Assembly: GCA_903970145.1 (NCBI GenBank)
Contig: CAJCHO010000014.1
Coordinates: forward strand, 1 to 64,000
DNA: 64,000 bases
Direction of reading: 5' to 3'
From: Mycobacteriaceae bacterium
GTDB taxonomy: Bacteria > Pseudomonadota > Gammaproteobacteria > Burkholderiales > Burkholderiaceae_D
Shown here: in pieces, positions 9,419 to 17,464 of the stretch
Position numbering within the stretch: position 1 is the first letter of the stretch
Layout: every line of letters starts with the position of its first letter
Translations under genes and position numbers: made by a program
The notes under the pieces: model-generated
What the model saw: the letters and a program-made list of their open reading frames with translations, nothing else
What the model was told of the DNA's origin: nothing
Database searches by the model: none

Positions 9419-9438
9419 GCAATAGTCCATATGCACCA
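9419..9438 (-). promoter_or_regulatory. Shared 20-bp upstream element, copy 1
   Basis: The minus strand reads TGGTGCATATGGACTATTGC, ending 84 bases before the PEP-CTERM start at 9335. Ten consecutive bases (GGACTATTGC) and 16 of 20 overall match copy 2 upstream of the paralogue. It could be an activator site or part of a promoter; spacing does not fit a sigma-54 -24/-12 element. Confidence 0.6.
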
Positions 9439-9556
9439 CTGAGGCCCGTGCCCGCCTAGCCCGCTGGGCGGCTTAGCATCGCTGTATTAAGCGCCGATTA
9501 GCAAACGCCCCAGACTCTTAGGCCGAAACGGGAGATTTTCCCCGGAATCGGGACCT

Positions 9557-10315
9557 TCATTTTGTCAGTGTCAGAAGAACGTGCCAGGCCTGCTGGCGCA
9601 GGCCCGGGATTCGCAGGAGAGACCGGTCGAGCACCTCGAAAGCATTGAGAAGCTTCCCACCCCCTGGGTACTTGGAAAACGGTATCGCCGCCAGGGTGGT
9701 GAGGCCAAAGTATTCGCAGCGCACTTTCCCAAAATACTGGCCAGCCAGATCGAAATCGCGTACCAGCAAAGGATGCTCGTCGGGCGTGCGCAGCTCCGGC
9801 GTCTTCCTTCGAAAACCGTTTATCAGCGGATTGTGTCCCATCGGTTCGTAAAATACTGCGCTGCCTCCTGGTCGCAGCACTCGGGCGATCTCGGGAAAGC
9901 ATTTCGAGAGTTCCAGGTGATGGATAATTCCCCGTCCGTAGATCAGGTCGAACATATTGTCGTCAAAAGTCATGGCCTGCGCGTCCATGACGGCGAATTG
10001 GCAGTGGGCCAATCCGCGCTCGGCGGCCAGTTCGCGCGCGCGACGGATCGCCTGATCCGAGATGTCGATGCCCCAGTAACCCTTGGCGGCGACACAGATG
10101 GGATTCTCGATGATGGACATCTCGGCATCGGCGCATCCGTATTCGAGGACCTCGGAATGAGGAGCCAAGCCCTTGATCAGCTCGAGCTGCCTGCGCTGGC
10201 CCGCAGCGAGGGCTTGGTACCACTTGTGCAAAGGCGCACGAAAGTCCTCCGTCGTGGCATATCGCTGGTTGTGGAACGCTCGCTCGCTTTCAAGGCGTTG
10301 ATCTTCTTGCGTCAA
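9557..10315 (-). CDS. Class I SAM-dependent methyltransferase
   Basis: A 252-residue Rossmann-fold methyltransferase. Motif I is degenerate but recognisable (VLEYGCADAEMS), followed by GYWGIDISDQAIRRARE, FAVMDAQAMTFDDNMFDLIYGRGIIHHL (motifs II-III) and VLRPGGSAVFYEP. Family members in this setting methylate sugars, lipids or quinones; the substrate cannot be told. Translation appears to start at a TTG at 10315 with GGAG five bases before it. It lies between the first PEP-CTERM gene and an acyltransferase on the same strand, so O-methylation of the exopolysaccharide is a reasonable guess, but only from context. Confidence 0.82.
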   Translation of the reverse strand: MTQEDQRLESERAFHNQRYATTEDFRAPLHKWYQALAAGQRRQLELIKGLAPHSEVLEYGCADAEMSIIENPICVAAKGYWGIDISDQAIRRARELAAERGLAHCQFAVMDAQAMTFDDNMFDLIYGRGIIHHLELSKCFPEIARVLRPGGSAVFYEPMGHNPLINGFRRKTPELRTPDEHPLLVRDFDLAGQYFGKVRCEYFGLTTLAAIPFSKYPGGGKLLNAFEVLDRSLLRIPGLRQQAWHVLLTLTK

Positions 10316-10527
10316 GGCATCTCCGAATCAGTGCGTACTAGGAAACAATTCGACCGTCCGGCCTACCGGTTCCGGCGCCACTGCAAGCTCGAACAAAAGC
10401 CTGGTAGATCTTCACAGGTCACCAAGGTAGCACGGTCATGGCAAGAACTGTGCCGAACCGCGTCGCAAAATTCGCCCGGTCGATCACGCAAGCCGCGTAC
10501 CCGCCCAGACCTCGTGACGCCCGCCAG

Positions 10528-11697
10528 TCATGCTGCCGCACTCATTGTCTGATTGCCCCTCATCCGTGCCTTGAACCACTTCGGGAACCTATTCTCACAC
10601 AGACTCCAGCTGAGCCACGAGATCGCGAATGACCCGATCGTCGCGCCGACCACGAAAACCAGGGCGCCCGCAACTCCACCCCACCTCGGTGCAACCTCAA
10701 GAATTACCAGTCGTTTGGCGACGGTCACCACGATCGGATGCCAAAGATAGAAGCTGTAACTGATGGTTCCGAGGTTTCGAAAGAACGAGGTGTTGAGCAA
10801 CTTTCCGAACATCCCTTCCCCGTTGATCACCGCGCAGATCAGGTAGCTGCCTGCAAGCAGGGCCACTAGGCCAAAGGCGATCCTGCTGTCGCCGATCCAG
10901 TGAATCAGCTGCGAAGACGGTTGCGCCATATCGACATCGGTCAGGCGCCAGGCTGAGAGGCAAATGATGAGTGCAGGGGTCGGAAATCGAAAAAATCGTC
11001 GATGCTCATTAAGCCATTTGAGATTCAGATTGGCGACGATTCCAGGAATAAAGAAAAGGGCACGCGGATAAAAGTTGAAGACAATCGTCAGAACAGCGCC
11101 AAGCAGCCAGAAGAATGTCCGCCTGAAAGGCAGGCGGCGCACCCAGAAGACGCTCGCACCCGCGACGAAATAAAATGCCCATTCATAACTTAGGGACCAC
11201 GCCGCCCAGTGAGCCAGCGGCAGCCAAAAGACCCCGGGAAGAAAGAGCAGATTCGATATGAAATTCAGAATATAGGACTGAAGGCTGATGCCCCGAAAAA
11301 AGTCCCAGGCAACGATGGGCCCGACGGCAAATACGAGTAGCAGTACCGGCACGAACGCAGGATAGATCCGCAGCACGCGATCCCTGAAGAAAGCGCCGAG
11401 GCTTGCGTGGCGCCTCAAGCTACCGAGGATTACAAATCCGCTAATCATGAAGAACAACTCGACACCATTGCGCAGTGACGAACTCGCGTAGGTCACACCG
11501 GTCCAATCTACCGGGTCACCCAGCGATTGCAGAACTTTCGCCGAAAAGATGTGAAAGACGAATACGCATGCCGTGGCAAATCCGCGAAATCCCTGAATCG
11601 AATAGTTGTATCCGGATCTGGAGTTGATCGGCGCGCTGGGATCGCTGTGGAGGCCGCCAAGCTTCTGAACCGAAACTTGTTCTCGGCTGTCGTCCAT
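10528..11697 (-). CDS. Membrane acyltransferase, acyltransferase 3 family
   Basis: A 389-residue integral membrane protein with about ten helices. The N-terminal part has YNYSIQGFRGFATACVFVFHIFS, whose RGFA and FH match the conserved R/H active-site region of the OafA/NodX family (PF01757), and ELFFMISGFVI follows. These enzymes move acetyl or other acyl groups onto periplasmic or lipid-linked sugars. It starts at an ATG at 11697. It is one of two such proteins in this locus (the other at 29874-31043), so the polysaccharide probably carries more than one acyl substitution. Confidence 0.9.
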   Translation of the reverse strand: MDDSREQVSVQKLGGLHSDPSAPINSRSGYNYSIQGFRGFATACVFVFHIFSAKVLQSLGDPVDWTGVTYASSSLRNGVELFFMISGFVILGSLRRHASLGAFFRDRVLRIYPAFVPVLLLVFAVGPIVAWDFFRGISLQSYILNFISNLLFLPGVFWLPLAHWAAWSLSYEWAFYFVAGASVFWVRRLPFRRTFFWLLGAVLTIVFNFYPRALFFIPGIVANLNLKWLNEHRRFFRFPTPALIICLSAWRLTDVDMAQPSSQLIHWIGDSRIAFGLVALLAGSYLICAVINGEGMFGKLLNTSFFRNLGTISYSFYLWHPIVVTVAKRLVILEVAPRWGGVAGALVFVVGATIGSFAISWLSWSLCENRFPKWFKARMRGNQTMSAAA

Positions 11698-11877
11698 GGT
11701 TGGTGCCTAAGGATCAGTTGGAATTGCGACGCAAATGAGCAGATGCTCCATAGCGCCCATGAATCCTATCATCTGAATCGCGGATCGCGCAGTTAGGGCA
11801 GATAAGCGGTCTCATGATCGGTCGAAAATGATCGCGACGGCTACGCTACACTTGAGCAGATCAACAGGAGACCCGAA

Positions 11878-12795
11878 TTGTTTAGCCTTCGTTCGCTCGC
11901 GATTGCGACGCTCATTGCGGGCCTGCCGTTGGTGGCTTGGGCCGATGAATCCGGCGCAACAATCAAGCCCTTCGGCCAGTCAGGCAATTTCAGACTCGTC
12001 AAGAACTGGACGTTTGGCAATGGGAGGCCGGACGCGACGATCACAAACAAGTCCGAGCTCGATGAGAATTTCTATTATCGATATATTTACGACAGTGGCC
12101 GCCTCGATAAGCTGCCCACTTACTGGTCGTACCACCGCGACTATCCCGAGGGCGATCCGCGCTCGCTCCATGTGTTCGGCGCGAACGACCTCACCCTGAA
12201 GGGCAGAGTTCCCGCGGGCGGCGGACTTCGTCAGCGCGGTATCGAGTCGGGCATCCTGCGTGCGAAGTTGGCAGTCGTACCCGGGATGTACATAGAGATG
12301 CGTGCCAGGTTGCCCAGGGGAATCGGTGTCTGGCCGGCTTTCTGGCTCAATCCCGGTGTCCAGGAATCGGCACACTCGTTTTCAGCGCTTCCCTGGCCGC
12401 CTGAAATCGATATCTTTGAGTTCTTTAATTGGCAGGGCCGTCCGAAAACGACCTTCATGACATCGAATATCCAGACTAATGGCGTGCCGGCCAAGTATGG
12501 TATGCCGCATGATATCTTCACTAAATTCAAGAATGGGGAATATGCTCCCGGGCCGGACTTCTCGGAGGACTTTCATGTGTTCGCCCTGGACTGGGTGGAA
12601 GATGAGCCGGTGTGGCTGCTAGACGGCGTACCTATCAAGAAGACCTACTATGAGTGGCATGCGCCGCCTGCGCACATCCTGGTTGGGAATCAGCTTGGCA
12701 TCGCTTTCGCCGATATGTCCAAGATGACTGCGAACGAGGACGATTGGAACTACGTTATCGACTACATCCGCGTCTGGGAACGCGTGCGCGAGTAG
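11878..12795 (+). CDS. Secreted family 16 glycoside hydrolase-like protein
   Basis: A 305-residue secreted protein with signal peptide (LRSLAIATLIAGLPLVAWA). The GH16 fold is supported by MYIEMRARLPRGIGVWPAFWL and the catalytic signature EIDIFE (E176, D178, E181: nucleophile, assisting Asp and acid/base), with ALDWVEDEPVWLLDGV and YVIDYIRVWE near the C-terminus. GH16 enzymes cut or transglycosylate beta-1,3/1,4 glucans, galactans or agarose. The TTG start at 11878 follows AGGAG by 7 bases. Embedded glycanases in matrix loci commonly trim or release the polymer made by the neighbours. It is the only plus-strand gene between two minus-strand genes, so it likely has its own promoter. Confidence 0.88.
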   Translation: MFSLRSLAIATLIAGLPLVAWADESGATIKPFGQSGNFRLVKNWTFGNGRPDATITNKSELDENFYYRYIYDSGRLDKLPTYWSYHRDYPEGDPRSLHVFGANDLTLKGRVPAGGGLRQRGIESGILRAKLAVVPGMYIEMRARLPRGIGVWPAFWLNPGVQESAHSFSALPWPPEIDIFEFFNWQGRPKTTFMTSNIQTNGVPAKYGMPHDIFTKFKNGEYAPGPDFSEDFHVFALDWVEDEPVWLLDGVPIKKTYYEWHAPPAHILVGNQLGIAFADMSKMTANEDDWNYVIDYIRVWERVRE

Positions 12796-12887
12796 CGCAC
12801 ACAAAGGACGCTTCCGGGTAGCCTCAGCAGTTCGCCGCACGACTCATGGGCAATCGAAGCGGCGACCCCTGCGGCGGAAGCCCGAAT

Positions 12888-13421
12888 CTAGGTGGCGCGT
12901 GCTCTGCGACGCTGCCGCAGGTAGCCCATCATGGTCAAGCCCACCACAAGTGCGGCCCAGCTCGCCGGTTCGGGAACCGCGCTCACGAGCACACCGCCGC
13001 CAAAATTGCCACCACTCTGCCCCCATTTCCCCGAGATGTTGATGGTGTAAGTTCCCGAAGAAAGATTGGAAAAACTGTCGGTGACAAAAGTGATTCCACC
13101 TGATTTGCCATTGGGAATAAACGAGGAAGTCTCGACGCCAGGGATCAACTTGGTCCCCTTATCCAGACTTATCGTGACATCGGACAGGCTTGAGAGCTTG
13201 GCATCGATCCCTGAAAGGGTCAGTGCTGCGCTACTGCCCCCGGAAGGTATGTAGAAGGTGAAAGAGTCTGTGAAACTACCGCCGAAGTTGGCAGATCCCT
13301 CAAAGCCGATGTTGTCTCCGTTCTGACTCTCCTCAAAGCTTGAGGATGGAAGGCCGGCCTGGGCAGCCAAGGGTACGAACATCGCAACCGCCGCCAGTGT
13401 CACCAAGGTAAGCTTTTTCAT
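12888..13421 (-). CDS. FxDxF-type PEP-CTERM protein, second paralogue
   Basis: A 177-residue secreted protein starting MKKLTLVTLAAVAMFVPLAAQA, a clear signal peptide, which is why I start it at 13421 although the frame is open further upstream. It has FTDSFTF (FxDxF), SSGTYTINISGKWGQSGGNFGG, and a sorting signal of VPEP (149-152), a hydrophobic segment and an RRRAR tail. It is an obvious paralogue of the protein at 8799-9335. Exosortase B is the expected partner. The second copy of the shared 20-bp element lies 100 bases upstream. Function unknown; possibly a surface or matrix protein. Confidence 0.9.
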   Translation of the reverse strand: MKKLTLVTLAAVAMFVPLAAQAGLPSSSFEESQNGDNIGFEGSANFGGSFTDSFTFYIPSGGSSAALTLSGIDAKLSSLSDVTISLDKGTKLIPGVETSSFIPNGKSGGITFVTDSFSNLSSGTYTINISGKWGQSGGNFGGGVLVSAVPEPASWAALVVGLTMMGYLRQRRRARAT

Positions 13422-13520
13422 CGCCACGCCCCCAGTTAAGACATCGACCTTCGGAACCGCTTTTCGAGTGCCGGATTCTCGATTGACACCTGCTGATTCT
13501 TTGATCTCCGTTGGGTCGCA

Positions 13521-13540
13521 GCAATAGTCCGAAAGAACCA
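13521..13540 (-). promoter_or_regulatory. Shared 20-bp upstream element, copy 2
   Basis: The minus strand reads TGGTTCTTTCGGACTATTGC, ending 100 bases before the PEP-CTERM start at 13421. It matches copy 1 at 16/20, the plus-strand copy at 18794 at 15/20 and the minus-strand copy at 18694 at 16/20. A short inverted repeat GTTGC-gtt-GCAAC (13545-13557) sits just outside it. Confidence 0.65.
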
Positions 13541-13570
13541 ATTTGTTGCGTTGCAACTAGTTCCTATGGC

Positions 13571-14722
13571 TTACTTTCTGATGGACGCAGCGGGCTGCCA
13601 GGTCTGGTAGCGCTCGCCGCGCATCGAGCGCCATACTCCAAGCCCCGCTCCCAATAGAGAACTGAGCAGATCAACGATCTGAGACAGCGGACTGACCGAC
13701 CATTTGAGACCGATCGCTAGCGCCGCGCCGGTCCCGACGCACAGCAGGCCGGCAAGCCAGAATTGCTGCATCGCACATACCGCAGCAAGGAGGCATAGAT
13801 AAGCCAGAACAAGCGAGTAGATGGAGACCCAGCGCAGCAACTTGTGGGACACATAGAGGTAGAGGCGCAAGGCACCCAATTGACTGCGCAGACGTGGCCA
13901 GATTCTGCGATGGACGTTGAACGCCTGACAGGCGATGCGCACCTTACGCCGGAATTCCTCCGAGCTTGCCGAGACCGACTCCTCATAGGCCTTGACGTCG
14001 TCGACTTGAATTACCCGGTAGCCGTCGCACAGGATCTGGAATGAGACATACATGTCATCGATGAGGTCATCTGGCGGCGCGTGGTGCAAATGGCGTCGAA
14101 TCGCGAAGATGGAACCGTCGGCCCCCATGACAGCCCCAAGCATGGACTCTCGGCGCTTTAGAAATTGCTCAAAACGCCAGTAGGCCGACCCCGTAGCAGC
14201 GGTGACCGACTCGCCGGCGTTGGTGTAGGTCAGATTTCCGCAGACGCATCCGACCTCGGGATCGGCAAAGTGCGGCACCAGACGGTTCAGTGCTTGCGGA
14301 TCAAGCATCACATTGGCGTCGGTAAAAACAATCAGCTCCGCATTGCTGCGACCGACCAGTAGATTCATGCCAAAGGTCTTGCCATGACGCTCACTCGAGA
14401 TCTCCGCAGAAATCCGATCCGAGTAGCGGCTCACGATGTCTGCCGTTCCATCGCTCGCCCCGTCCACATAAACGTGAATCTCGAGACCGGGGTAATTTGC
14501 CCTCAGCTCAAGGAGATTGCCGATCTTGGATTCGATGACCCGAGCTTCGTTGTAGGCGCAAGTGCAGATCGCGATCGTCGGCAGCACGGGGTCAAGCGGC
14601 AAACCGACTTCCCGAGTAGCCGATTTGCGCGTGAGCAAGAGCAGCGACAGGGGATATCCGACGAAGGGATGGGATGCGAGTAACAGAAAGATCACCGCAG
14701 CCGAAATCCAGTAGCCACTCAT
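13571..14722 (-). CDS. Membrane-anchored family 2 glycosyltransferase
   Basis: A 383-residue protein with one N-terminal helix (AAVIFLLLASHPFVGYPLSLLLL), a GT-A catalytic domain (TIAICTCAYNEARVIESKI, DGASDGT, FTDANVMLDPQ) and two or three C-terminal helices, the layout of processive or HasA-like transferases. A D-D-x-Y (IDDMYVSFQI) and an FRRKVRIACQ segment stand where processive synthases carry their later motifs. The ATG at 14722 is preferred to the GTG at 14755. It follows epsB by 42 bases on the same strand, so epsA-epsB-this gene look like one operon and it may add the second sugar after EpsB priming. Confidence 0.88.
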   Translation of the reverse strand: MSGYWISAAVIFLLLASHPFVGYPLSLLLLTRKSATREVGLPLDPVLPTIAICTCAYNEARVIESKIGNLLELRANYPGLEIHVYVDGASDGTADIVSRYSDRISAEISSERHGKTFGMNLLVGRSNAELIVFTDANVMLDPQALNRLVPHFADPEVGCVCGNLTYTNAGESVTAATGSAYWRFEQFLKRRESMLGAVMGADGSIFAIRRHLHHAPPDDLIDDMYVSFQILCDGYRVIQVDDVKAYEESVSASSEEFRRKVRIACQAFNVHRRIWPRLRSQLGALRLYLYVSHKLLRWVSIYSLVLAYLCLLAAVCAMQQFWLAGLLCVGTGAALAIGLKWSVSPLSQIVDLLSSLLGAGLGVWRSMRGERYQTWQPAASIRK

Positions 14723-14764
14723 TTCGTTACCCCGGAATCGCCGCGCCGAGCGCACCTCGAAACA

Positions 14765-16174
14765 TCAGTAGGCTGCCCGGTCATGAAAAAGGATGTAGAC
14801 CGTCTTGAGGATGATTCGCAGATCGAGGCGCAGTGACCAGTTGCGCAGATAATCGAGGTCGAATCGCACCCGCTCGCGCATGGAATCGAGATCATCGCCG
14901 CCGCGAAACCCGTTCACCTGGGCCCAGCCCGTAATACCTGGACGCACCTTGTGGCGCACCATATAGCCGGGGATCTGACTACGGTATTGCTCATTGACCG
15001 CAACCGCGTGCGGCCTCGGCCCGACAATGCTCATCCCGCCGGACAGCACATTGAAGAACTGAGGCAATTCGTCGAGCGAAGTACGCCTGATGAGGGCACC
15101 GAATTTGGTCACTCGCGCATCGTTCTTCGTGACTTGGGTGTACACCTTGTCTCCGTCTTCGGTCACCGTCATCGACCGGAACTTGAATACATTGATCTCC
15201 TCGCCATCGAGACCATATCGGCGCTGTTTGAAGATTATCGGGCCTGGCGACGACAACCTCACGCCGATTGCCACCGCAACGAACAGCGGCGAGATCAGCA
15301 GCAGGATCAATGAGGCGATCACAATGTCGCTCCAACGCTTGAGGACCCCGTTGACCCCGACAAATGGACTCTCGCAAACCGCCACTACCGGCATGCCCGA
15401 AACCGCGCTCATGCGCCCCTGGATAAGATCGGTCACGAAGATATCTGGAACGAAGTAGATTGACGTGGTGGTATCTCGAAGCTCTTCGAGCAATTCCAGA
15501 ATGCGCGGCTGCGTCGCCATCGGCAGCGAGAGGTAGGTCACGTGAACGCGGTAGGTTCGCACGCACTCGGGCAAATCCTTCATCGTCCCAAGCAGCGGGA
15601 ATTCGGCCAGATGCTCCAGACGGGAGGTCGGCCGATCGTCGAAAAAGCCAACCAATTTCAGGCCCGAGTATGGATTGTCACGCATCGCGCGGGCGAGGGT
15701 CACGCCCTGCTCGTTCATCCCGACGATAATGCAGCGCTTCGAACCACCCTGCATGGCGAGAACCATTGGCATGCCCACGCGCAACGCCATGTGCGCTGAC
15801 AAGAGCGCTATTGGTGCGATGACGAACCATGCCTCGATTGCTTCGATCGAATAGTCGGATAGGTGGCGCGTCGACCAGCCCAGGAAAGCAAGCATCGCAA
15901 ACAGGACCAGCCAGCTGAAAAGAATCTCTCGCACGAGCGCCCAGGTCGAGAGCTCTAGTCGGGAGTGTCCCGGTAGCGTCAGGGCGAATACGACGAGCGA
16001 GAGAATCAGATAGGAGTTGTCGATGCCGTTGTCGAACACGACCGCAACGCCCCATAGGGTCGCAACCAGTGCGACGGGGTCAATCAGCGTTTCAATCGTA
16101 AACGCGAGGCTATCGCTACCAACGGACAGGAGAGAAACGCGTGGGCTTCGGATCGGATAGATCCTGTCAGACAC
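14765..16174 (-). CDS. epsB: Undecaprenyl-phosphate sugar phosphotransferase EpsB
   Basis: A 469-residue polyprenyl-phosphate hexose-1-phosphate transferase that starts repeat-unit synthesis in the inner membrane. The N-terminal half has four to five helices and a CoA-binding-like domain (CIIVGMNEQGVTLARAMRD). The C-terminal half is the bacterial sugar transferase domain: SPGPIIFKQRRYG, INVFKFRSM, SLDELPQFFNVL, MSIVGPRPHA, and GITGWAQVNGFRG. Length and layout match the XrtB-associated EpsB/WcaJ family. It begins at a GTG at 16174 that overlaps the end of epsA by 8 bases, so translation is coupled. Confidence 0.93.
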   Translation of the reverse strand: MSDRIYPIRSPRVSLLSVGSDSLAFTIETLIDPVALVATLWGVAVVFDNGIDNSYLILSLVVFALTLPGHSRLELSTWALVREILFSWLVLFAMLAFLGWSTRHLSDYSIEAIEAWFVIAPIALLSAHMALRVGMPMVLAMQGGSKRCIIVGMNEQGVTLARAMRDNPYSGLKLVGFFDDRPTSRLEHLAEFPLLGTMKDLPECVRTYRVHVTYLSLPMATQPRILELLEELRDTTTSIYFVPDIFVTDLIQGRMSAVSGMPVVAVCESPFVGVNGVLKRWSDIVIASLILLLISPLFVAVAIGVRLSSPGPIIFKQRRYGLDGEEINVFKFRSMTVTEDGDKVYTQVTKNDARVTKFGALIRRTSLDELPQFFNVLSGGMSIVGPRPHAVAVNEQYRSQIPGYMVRHKVRPGITGWAQVNGFRGGDDLDSMRERVRFDLDYLRNWSLRLDLRIILKTVYILFHDRAAY

Positions 16175-16985
16175 GCTGCCTCCGGGACGGCGGACTCATG
16201 CGAGCGACTGCCTGCGCCCGATTGAGGACATCGAGCTTCTTGAAGACCCGCTGCAGGTGGTTCTTCACGGTAAAGACACTAATATCCAGAATGAGCGCAA
16301 TCTCGTGATTGGTCTTGCCCTGCCTGACCCAATCCATGACTTCGAGTTCGCGAATCGATAGGCCGAGATGATCAATCTCCTCGATCGGCTCCGTGGCGGC
16401 CTGCGCAACCTGAATCAACTTCTTCACGGCATCCCTGCCCGGCTGCAGATGATGAAGCCTTCGCAATGCGACGTCCAGAGTTGGCAGAAGGATCTCCATG
16501 GAACCTTGGGCCAGTCGCGGCTGTGGCCACTTCTCGCTGGACAGAGTGATGTAGAGACAGTCTATCTTGCCGCGAATATCGCGCACACCATGCACCAATG
16601 CGGCGCGCATACGGCGCACCGAGCGCACCGGCAAGCACTCAATCGCCTCGTTTCCGAGCTCGAAACCGTTCGACGATTCGAGCAGGTAGGGCTCGTAGTT
16701 ATAGCGTTGCCAGCCCTCGAAAAGCTTGCGGGCGAAAACTCCCATGTTATTGCCCGACAGGCGACTGGTTCGCACGCCCGGAATGGCCGAAATCACATCG
16801 AAGTCGAGCCCGTCTCCGGTGAAGTCTCCCCACGCTGCAATAAGAATCTCGTGCGGGAGAAATCTCTGGACCTCGCCATTGAGCCAGAGGAAAACATCAA
16901 CGTGACGCCGAATTCCCAGCGACTGTTGAATGATTCGAAGCAGCGCTGCGCGCTCTTCATCACCGAGGTCATTCAAATTTGCCAT
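16167..16985 (-). CDS. epsA: LuxR-type transcriptional regulator EpsA
   Basis: A 272-residue regulator. The first ~190 residues are a sensor-like domain typical of the XrtB-associated EpsA family rather than an autoinducer pocket I can recognise; the C-terminus is a LuxR/FixJ helix-turn-helix (LSIRELEVMDWVRQGKTNHEIALILDIS, TVKNHLQRVFKKLDV). It heads the minus-strand operon with epsB and faces epsL across a 479-base gap, so it may control both directions. It is also the obvious candidate to bind the shared 20-bp element upstream of the PEP-CTERM genes, though nothing in the sequence proves that. Confidence 0.9.
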   Translation of the reverse strand: MANLNDLGDEERAALLRIIQQSLGIRRHVDVFLWLNGEVQRFLPHEILIAAWGDFTGDGLDFDVISAIPGVRTSRLSGNNMGVFARKLFEGWQRYNYEPYLLESSNGFELGNEAIECLPVRSVRRMRAALVHGVRDIRGKIDCLYITLSSEKWPQPRLAQGSMEILLPTLDVALRRLHHLQPGRDAVKKLIQVAQAATEPIEEIDHLGLSIRELEVMDWVRQGKTNHEIALILDISVFTVKNHLQRVFKKLDVLNRAQAVARMSPPSRRQRV

Positions 16986-17464
16986 AACTTAGACCGCTAG
17001 ATCCCCATGTCCCGATCCACGAAGATAGCAAACTTCGTACCCAATTCAAGTGAACCTTTTCACGCGCGCTCTGCATTGACACTTCCAGATTCAACTAGGT
17101 CGTTGTCCGAGAAATCATTAGGATTTTTCCTTGGCAAACTGTCAACCGAATAGCTTGCACGAATCCCGCCAGCGCGAAAGTGCGGCAGGACACATAAGGA
17201 CAGCGGAGCCGATTCCGGGCGAGGCCCGGGATTCAGGCTCTCTTGCCGCTCCACCCGCTGCGCGGTTATGCTCAAGATCATCCGCTTCTCCCACACAGGG
17301 ACTTCATGCCAGTTTCGAGGACAGGAATTCCCCGCGAAAATTCGCGTCTCTCGACGAAATTCGCGCTGATCGCGTCATCGGGGAAGGGCGCAAAGCTGTC
17401 TCCATCTAGGTCACCTAGACGGACTTATGACAGCCCAATTCGACCGCCCCTTTGGCTGCGATCG
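16986..17464. other. Divergent epsA / epsL control region
   Basis: About 480 bases (shorter if epsL starts at 17306). It holds a candidate promoter for epsA (17022-17049) and an imperfect long hairpin at about 17206-17240 (outer arms GAGCC and GGCTC, inner CGGGC/GGCCCG) that would lie in the epsL leader. TTGACA at 17075-17080 on the plus strand has no good partner hexamer. No gene was seen. Confidence 0.4.
17022..17049 (-). promoter_or_regulatory. epsA: Candidate sigma-70 promoter for the epsA operon
   Basis: On the minus strand TTGAAT (17049-17044) and TATCTT (17027-17022) are 16 bases apart, and a TG sits one base upstream of the second box (extended -10). The implied transcript would start about 30 bases before the epsA ATG at 16985. 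Hexamers are imperfect, so this is a suggestion. Confidence 0.4.

Noticed and set aside
9419-9438. The shared 20-bp element as a sigma-54 promoter
   Set aside because: TGG and TTGC ends are there, but the GG-to-GC distance is about 17 bases, not the 12 needed.
9581-10552. Plus-strand 323-codon frame over the methyltransferase
   Set aside because: It is antisense to a recognisable Rossmann methyltransferase and has no homology features, signal or ribosome site.
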